64,000 bases of DNA from Candidatus Alistipes merdigallinarum (lineage in GTDB: Bacteria; Bacteroidota; Bacteroidia; Bacteroidales; Rikenellaceae), in assembly GCA_019119305.1 (NCBI GenBank), contig DWXH01000012.1, positions 1-64,000 on the forward strand, written 5' to 3'. Every line of letters begins with the position of its first letter. Position 1 is the stretch's first letter. Positions 60,033 to 64,000 of the stretch are shown piece by piece. A program made the translations under genes and the position numbers. The notes beneath the pieces are model-generated. The model saw only the letters and a list, made by a program, of their open reading frames with translations. It did not search any database and was not told the origin of the DNA.

Positions 60033-62876
60033 CTACCGCGTCGGTCCGGGTTCTGAGATTTCGACCCGACGAACGGACGCCTGTTCTCCGGAAATTCCGA
60101 GATAATAGGTTCCTGCCGCAAGGATGTCGAATGAAACCGAAACCGGGCTCCAATCGTCCGCTTCGAACGGTTCGGAAACAACCGGGTCGCCCGTATCGGC
60201 ACTTTCGACAAAGAGCGTTCCGGCCGATTTCACCTCTGCACGGAAAACATAATGTCCTGCCGTCAAATAGAGTCCCTCGTAGAGTCGGCCGCCCTGTACA
60301 TACCCGCAACTGTCTTTCACTCCGGCATTCCCCTCCATCGTCCAATAAGAGTGACTCTCCGAAAAATCGCCGTTGCGGAACGTGCTGCTGCTGCGGATGC
60401 CGCAATCGGTCAGGAAATTGGTCGGCCGAACACACAACAGATCGCACGGGCTCAGATACTCATTATTAAAAATCCGGAAATTTTTAACCGCCACATAATC
60501 GTCGGTTTCGGTATTGTCGAAAGGTTTTCCGTCAAAGGGGTTATCGGGCCAAGTACCGACCGAATAGCCTCCCTTCAAAACGCAATCGTAAACTTTCACG
60601 TCGGAAATTCCCTGTTTCCCCTGATCGGGGTTCGTCGTTCCCCACGGGATCAACGCAATGGCCTTGCCTCCTCCCGAATTGAGGTAACTACGATACACCT
60701 CTATGTTGTAGACCGTGTGGTCGGCTTCGCGGTCTTCCCACCACCAAACACCTCCACGCGGGTCACCATAACTGCTGGTCAACACGATACAATCATCGTT
60801 CGACTCGAAGAATATCCGGTCAACCATCAAATCATGTGTACCCATGCTGATCCCGATCCCGTCTCCGCTGACACACTTCACCTCATGCATCTTGATATTC
60901 CCGATAAAGATATTTTCGCTGAAATAGAACGACGTATGATAATTGTTCGTACGGACCATCTCGAAATCGGTCAACTCGACATTACGCACCTTCCAGAAAC
61001 CGATCGGAATGATGTGTATCCGATCCGTACAGGTCCGTGCATAGTGGTCCAGGTGGGAGTCGACACAATACCGGTCGGCCGAACGGATCTTACCCGGTCC
61101 GGTAATCTTGATATTTTCGACCTCTTTAGCCTGAATCAACGGAAGATTGACATAGAGGCTATGCGTCCAGGGCACACCGGGGATCACCACATCGTGACCA
61201 TACGCAGGATGGTACGTATAATCAGCTTCGTCCTGCGACTGCCAAAGAATCGCTCCCGCCTCGAGATGCAGATCGATGTTGCTGCGCATCATAAGGTTCG
61301 TCGCCACATAACGCCGCCCGTACCGGCTGCTGTCACCCGGGAAAACAACCCGGCCACCGCCACGTTCGGCCACATCGTCGATCGCCGCCTGTATGCTGCG
61401 GGTATCATCGGTAAACCCGTCGCCTTTCGCCCCGTAATCCAGCACACTCACCGTCAAATCCGGCAACGTGAACGCATAAGGATTCTTTGAAAAATCCCGC
61501 CAATTTTCGACATAAAAATAGGGGGCTATTTTCGTATAATCCTCATCGGAATTTTTAACCACGGCCAGAAAACGGCTGCTCATGTGGGTCATCCCGTCGC
61601 TCTTCCACAACGAAAGGGTATCGAGCACGAAATGGGCCTGAGCCGGTCCCTCATAAAGTTTGTTCAATTCGCTCAAATCGTTGAAAGGCTGATACATCGG
61701 AACCACATAAACAGCAATCTGCTTATACTTTTCCGCATACTCCGGCAACAGGTTGCCTTCGATCCGCAGAAGGTCGTTGGCAGCTGTACAAGAGAGAATC
61801 TCTCCGGCAAACGGTTCGATCACCTCCTCCTGTTCGAAAGAGATCCGGTCGATCGACAGCTCTCCGCTACCGTTCAACGGAACGAGACGGAATCCCATCA
61901 GACTGCCCTGTGCCGTCTCAATGTCCGAAAGATTGAAGTAATAGGCCTTTTTCGGACTGTTCGGTTCCATGTCGAACGTTTTGGATTTCGCTTCATCGTA
62001 GTTCCGGTCCTCTTCCGTGATAAATTCAAGGCGTACCTTGTCGGCCGAGCTCCGGTTCTCCATAACGAAGAACAGCGTATTCCACTCCTGCAAAGGAGGA
62101 TTGAGCACCCGGTTCCGACTGTTTTCAAACGACGGGGAGGTCAACACGCCACCCGGTTCGAAATTGAAAAGCAGACAACCCCCATTTTGAGAGACTGTTC
62201 CTTTTTCGGCCGTAAACCGCTCGGCCGATCCAGCGATCGTAAACGACAGATCGATCGGCTTACCGGCTTCGAACCCATCCAGCTGGAATGCTGCATCGTG
62301 CCATACCGAATCGCTGTTGTTCATAAATCCGAATTCGACTCTTCGGATATCCTCCAGGAAGGGACAGTCGTTCAGGTCGAAAATCGTTACGTTCCAATCG
62401 TTCGTTGTCGCCTGTGCCACACTTTCGAATTTGCGCGACCCGTTCTCCAACGTCAGACGAACGTAATAGTCGGCGGCTTGTGCCCCTCCGACCGTGTTGA
62501 TTCCGAACGAAACGACCGGAGTCTGCGAAAGGTCCAGCCCATCCGGATAGTCACACACAACGGTCCGCCACACATTGGCCGGAAGGTCGGGACAATTCGC
62601 CTGCAAACATTGTGTTCCTTCGTGCAACCGATAGGGCCAATTCGGGACCGAATCGATCAATTCCAATGAGGTTACATGCTCCCCTGGAACAAATCCGTCG
62701 GTATCGGTATTGAAACCGGCCAAAAGTCGGGTTTCCGTCAGCGAACATCGTTTCGAGAAGTTGTTCGGTGTTAACAGATCTGTCTCCGTCTCGGAAGTAC
62801 AGGCAGCCCCGTACAATCCACACGTTACGAGTACGGCCATCTTTAAATTTCTAGGAAAGGGAATCCGGTGTTTCAT
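60033..62876 (-). CDS. GH28 / pectate-lyase-superfamily right-handed beta-helix lipoprotein with flanking carbohydrate-binding-like domains
   Basis: SVLDYGAKGDGFTDDTRSIQAAIDDVAERGGGRVVFPG, DLHLEAGAILWQSQDEADY, ENIKITGPGKI, SGDGIGISMGTHDLMVDRIFFESNDDCIVLTSSYG. Lipobox CGLYGAACTS. Confidence 0.88.
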   Translation of the reverse strand: MKHRIPFPRNLKMAVLVTCGLYGAACTSETETDLLTPNNFSKRCSLTETRLLAGFNTDTDGFVPGEHVTSLELIDSVPNWPYRLHEGTQCLQANCPDLPANVWRTVVCDYPDGLDLSQTPVVSFGINTVGGAQAADYYVRLTLENGSRKFESVAQATTNDWNVTIFDLNDCPFLEDIRRVEFGFMNNSDSVWHDAAFQLDGFEAGKPIDLSFTIAGSAERFTAEKGTVSQNGGCLLFNFEPGGVLTSPSFENSRNRVLNPPLQEWNTLFFVMENRSSADKVRLEFITEEDRNYDEAKSKTFDMEPNSPKKAYYFNLSDIETAQGSLMGFRLVPLNGSGELSIDRISFEQEEVIEPFAGEILSCTAANDLLRIEGNLLPEYAEKYKQIAVYVVPMYQPFNDLSELNKLYEGPAQAHFVLDTLSLWKSDGMTHMSSRFLAVVKNSDEDYTKIAPYFYVENWRDFSKNPYAFTLPDLTVSVLDYGAKGDGFTDDTRSIQAAIDDVAERGGGRVVFPGDSSRYGRRYVATNLMMRSNIDLHLEAGAILWQSQDEADYTYHPAYGHDVVIPGVPWTHSLYVNLPLIQAKEVENIKITGPGKIRSADRYCVDSHLDHYARTCTDRIHIIPIGFWKVRNVELTDFEMVRTNNYHTSFYFSENIFIGNIKMHEVKCVSGDGIGISMGTHDLMVDRIFFESNDDCIVLTSSYGDPRGGVWWWEDREADHTVYNIEVYRSYLNSGGGKAIALIPWGTTNPDQGKQGISDVKVYDCVLKGGYSVGTWPDNPFDGKPFDNTETDDYVAVKNFRIFNNEYLSPCDLLCVRPTNFLTDCGIRSSSTFRNGDFSESHSYWTMEGNAGVKDSCGYVQGGRLYEGLYLTAGHYVFRAEVKSAGTLFVESADTGDPVVSEPFEADDWSPVSVSFDILAAGTYYLGISGEQASVRRVEISEPGPTR

Positions 62877-63017
62877 AGTCTCTTCTTGTTTTATGACATT
62901 CGGGATTTGTCTTGATCGTCTATGTAATGATCAGTTTCCAAAAATATAAAAATTCTTCCGTTTTTTACTTTTCTGTTCCGATTCTCCACCACGATCTGCA
63001 ATTTTCACAAAAAAATC

Positions 63018-63047
63018 GGGAGATATGACCCGAAAGTCATACCTCCC
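63018..63047 (-). terminator. Rho-independent-like terminator of hsp20
   Basis: GGGAGATATGAC / GTCATACCTCCC (one mismatch) followed on the minus strand by GATTTTTTTG. Confidence 0.65.
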
Positions 63048-63074
63048 GTTATCGGTGAAGATTCTGCTGTCCGT

Positions 63075-63503
63075 CTATTTGATCGCGATCTCTTTCACTT
63101 TTTTCTCCTCCACAGCTATCTGTTTCTTCGGAATATCGATCTGCAATACGCCGTTTTCGACTTTCGCTTCGATCTTATCCTTCTCCACATTATCCGGCAG
63201 AATCATGATCTGTTGGAACTGTGTATAAGCAAACTCGCGACGCAAATACTTCTCTTTCTTGTTCTCGTCCTTGTGCTCCTCTTTCTTCTCCATCGATACA
63301 ATCAACTGATTGTCCGCATCGATTTTGATCGAAAAATCGTCCTTGGTCATACCCGGAGCCGCAACTTCCACCTTGTATTCACTGTCTGACTCCTTGATGT
63401 TGATGGCCGGAGAAGCCGCATTAGCTTTTTCTACCCATTCATTACCGAAAAAATCATTGAAAATTCCCGGTAACCAGTTCTGTGATCTTTTTGCAGGCAT
63501 CAT
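63075..63503 (-). CDS. Hsp20/alpha-crystallin family small heat shock protein
   Basis: YKVEVAAPGMTKDDFSIKIDADNQLIVSMEKKEE; DKIEAKVENGVLQIDIPKKQ. Confidence 0.95.
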   Translation of the reverse strand: MMPAKRSQNWLPGIFNDFFGNEWVEKANAASPAINIKESDSEYKVEVAAPGMTKDDFSIKIDADNQLIVSMEKKEEHKDENKKEKYLRREFAYTQFQQIMILPDNVEKDKIEAKVENGVLQIDIPKKQIAVEEKKVKEIAIK

Positions 63504-63693
63504 AGTTTTGTCCTCCTAAATATATTTTAATTAATTGTTATTTTTAATCGTTTCCGGATCCTTTCCGGATTCGACAGGAGAATGTTCAAAATATATGCCA
63601 CAATCCGGAGCCCACAAAACTCTTTCCTTATTACGCCCCGCATATAGATAACAATCAAAACTTTACATACAAAAAAACACATACGCACAAAAA

Positions 63694-63749
63694 AACGACC
63701 TGTTTTCGTGACAAATCTTCCCGACAAAATGTCTTCGAAACAGGTCGTT
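63694..63749 (-). terminator. Probable terminator hairpin downstream of mutS
   Basis: AACGACCTGTTTTCG / CGAAACAGGTCGTT (one bulge) with a long loop, followed on the minus strand by TTTTTTTTG-type sequence. Confidence 0.5.
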
Positions 63750-63794
63750 ATTTCAGTGTCAAGTCACTGACCGTCAGTGACAACAAGTCACATC

Positions 63795-64000
63795 TCAGAG
63801 TCCCGTGATTTTTTTGATCTCATTCAGTTTGTTCAGAGCCTCCAACGGGGTGAGTGAATTGATGTCCAAATCGCGGATCTCATCGCGGATCTGCTTCAGG
63901 ACCGGATCGTCAAGTTGGAACAGGCTCAGCTGAATTCCGTTGTCGGAGGTTGTCTCGCTCGCTTTCGACCCTTTGGTACCGCTCTCTTTCATCGTTCCTC
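63795..64000 (-). CDS. mutS: DNA mismatch repair protein MutS, C-terminal end (partial, runs off window)
   Basis: [46 protein letters not shown] matches the typical Bacteroidota MutS C-terminus. Frame open to the window edge. Confidence 0.85.
   Translation of the reverse strand, partial: GTMKESGTKGSKASETTSDNGIQLSLFQLDDPVLKQIRDEIRDLDINSLTPLEALNKLNEIKKITGL

Noticed and set aside
61584-62669. 361-aa plus-strand ORF antisense to the beta-helix gene
   Set aside because: Shadow ORF without motifs, opposite a clear signal-peptide-bearing gene.
1-64000. CRISPR arrays, tRNA/rRNA genes, transposases, integrases
   Set aside because: None recognised on either strand while reading. No regularly spaced repeats and no clear tRNA T-loop/acceptor patterns; a tRNAscan or CRISPR finder run would be needed to exclude them formally.

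Overview
The window is a Bacteroidota chromosome segment, most likely Bacteroidales and possibly Alistipes/Rikenellaceae-like. That placement is inferred from promoter style, lipoprotein content and gene families; no search was run. From left to right it contains: (1) a tandem array of 6-bladed beta-propeller lipoproteins; (2) a four-gene RND efflux operon with two different RND permeases; (3) another beta-propeller lipoprotein; (4) a decayed WxcM-like sugar epimerase fragment; (5) a GH16 / unknown exported protein / FAD-oxidoreductase group; (6) a TlpA-like thioredoxin; (7) a xylose operon (Nudix-type regulator, GH95, xylB, xylA, xylE-like); (8) a second RND tripartite operon; (9) a LuxR-type regulator next to an orphan TonB receptor, with an operator-like inverted-repeat region between them; (10) housekeeping genes (thioesterase, tsaC, GNAT); (11) an ABC-2-type exporter (TolC/HlyD/two permeases) with no ATPase in the cluster; (12) HAD and SMP-30-like genes; (13) an exported sugar-oxidoreductase / TIM-barrel / DUF1080 module resembling a 3-keto-glycoside pathway; (14) a convergent cobalamin locus with two cobalamin riboswitches, one upstream of BtuG-like + BtuB-like genes and the other, on the opposite strand, upstream of a PKD/DUF5074-like propeller and a leucine-rich-repeat lipoprotein; (15) a GH28/pectate-lyase-like beta-helix protein; (16) Hsp20; (17) the 3' end of mutS. 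The strongest candidate for something under-described is the second cobalamin-riboswitch operon. The constant-variable-constant propeller array is next. No tRNA, rRNA, CRISPR array or transposase was recognised.
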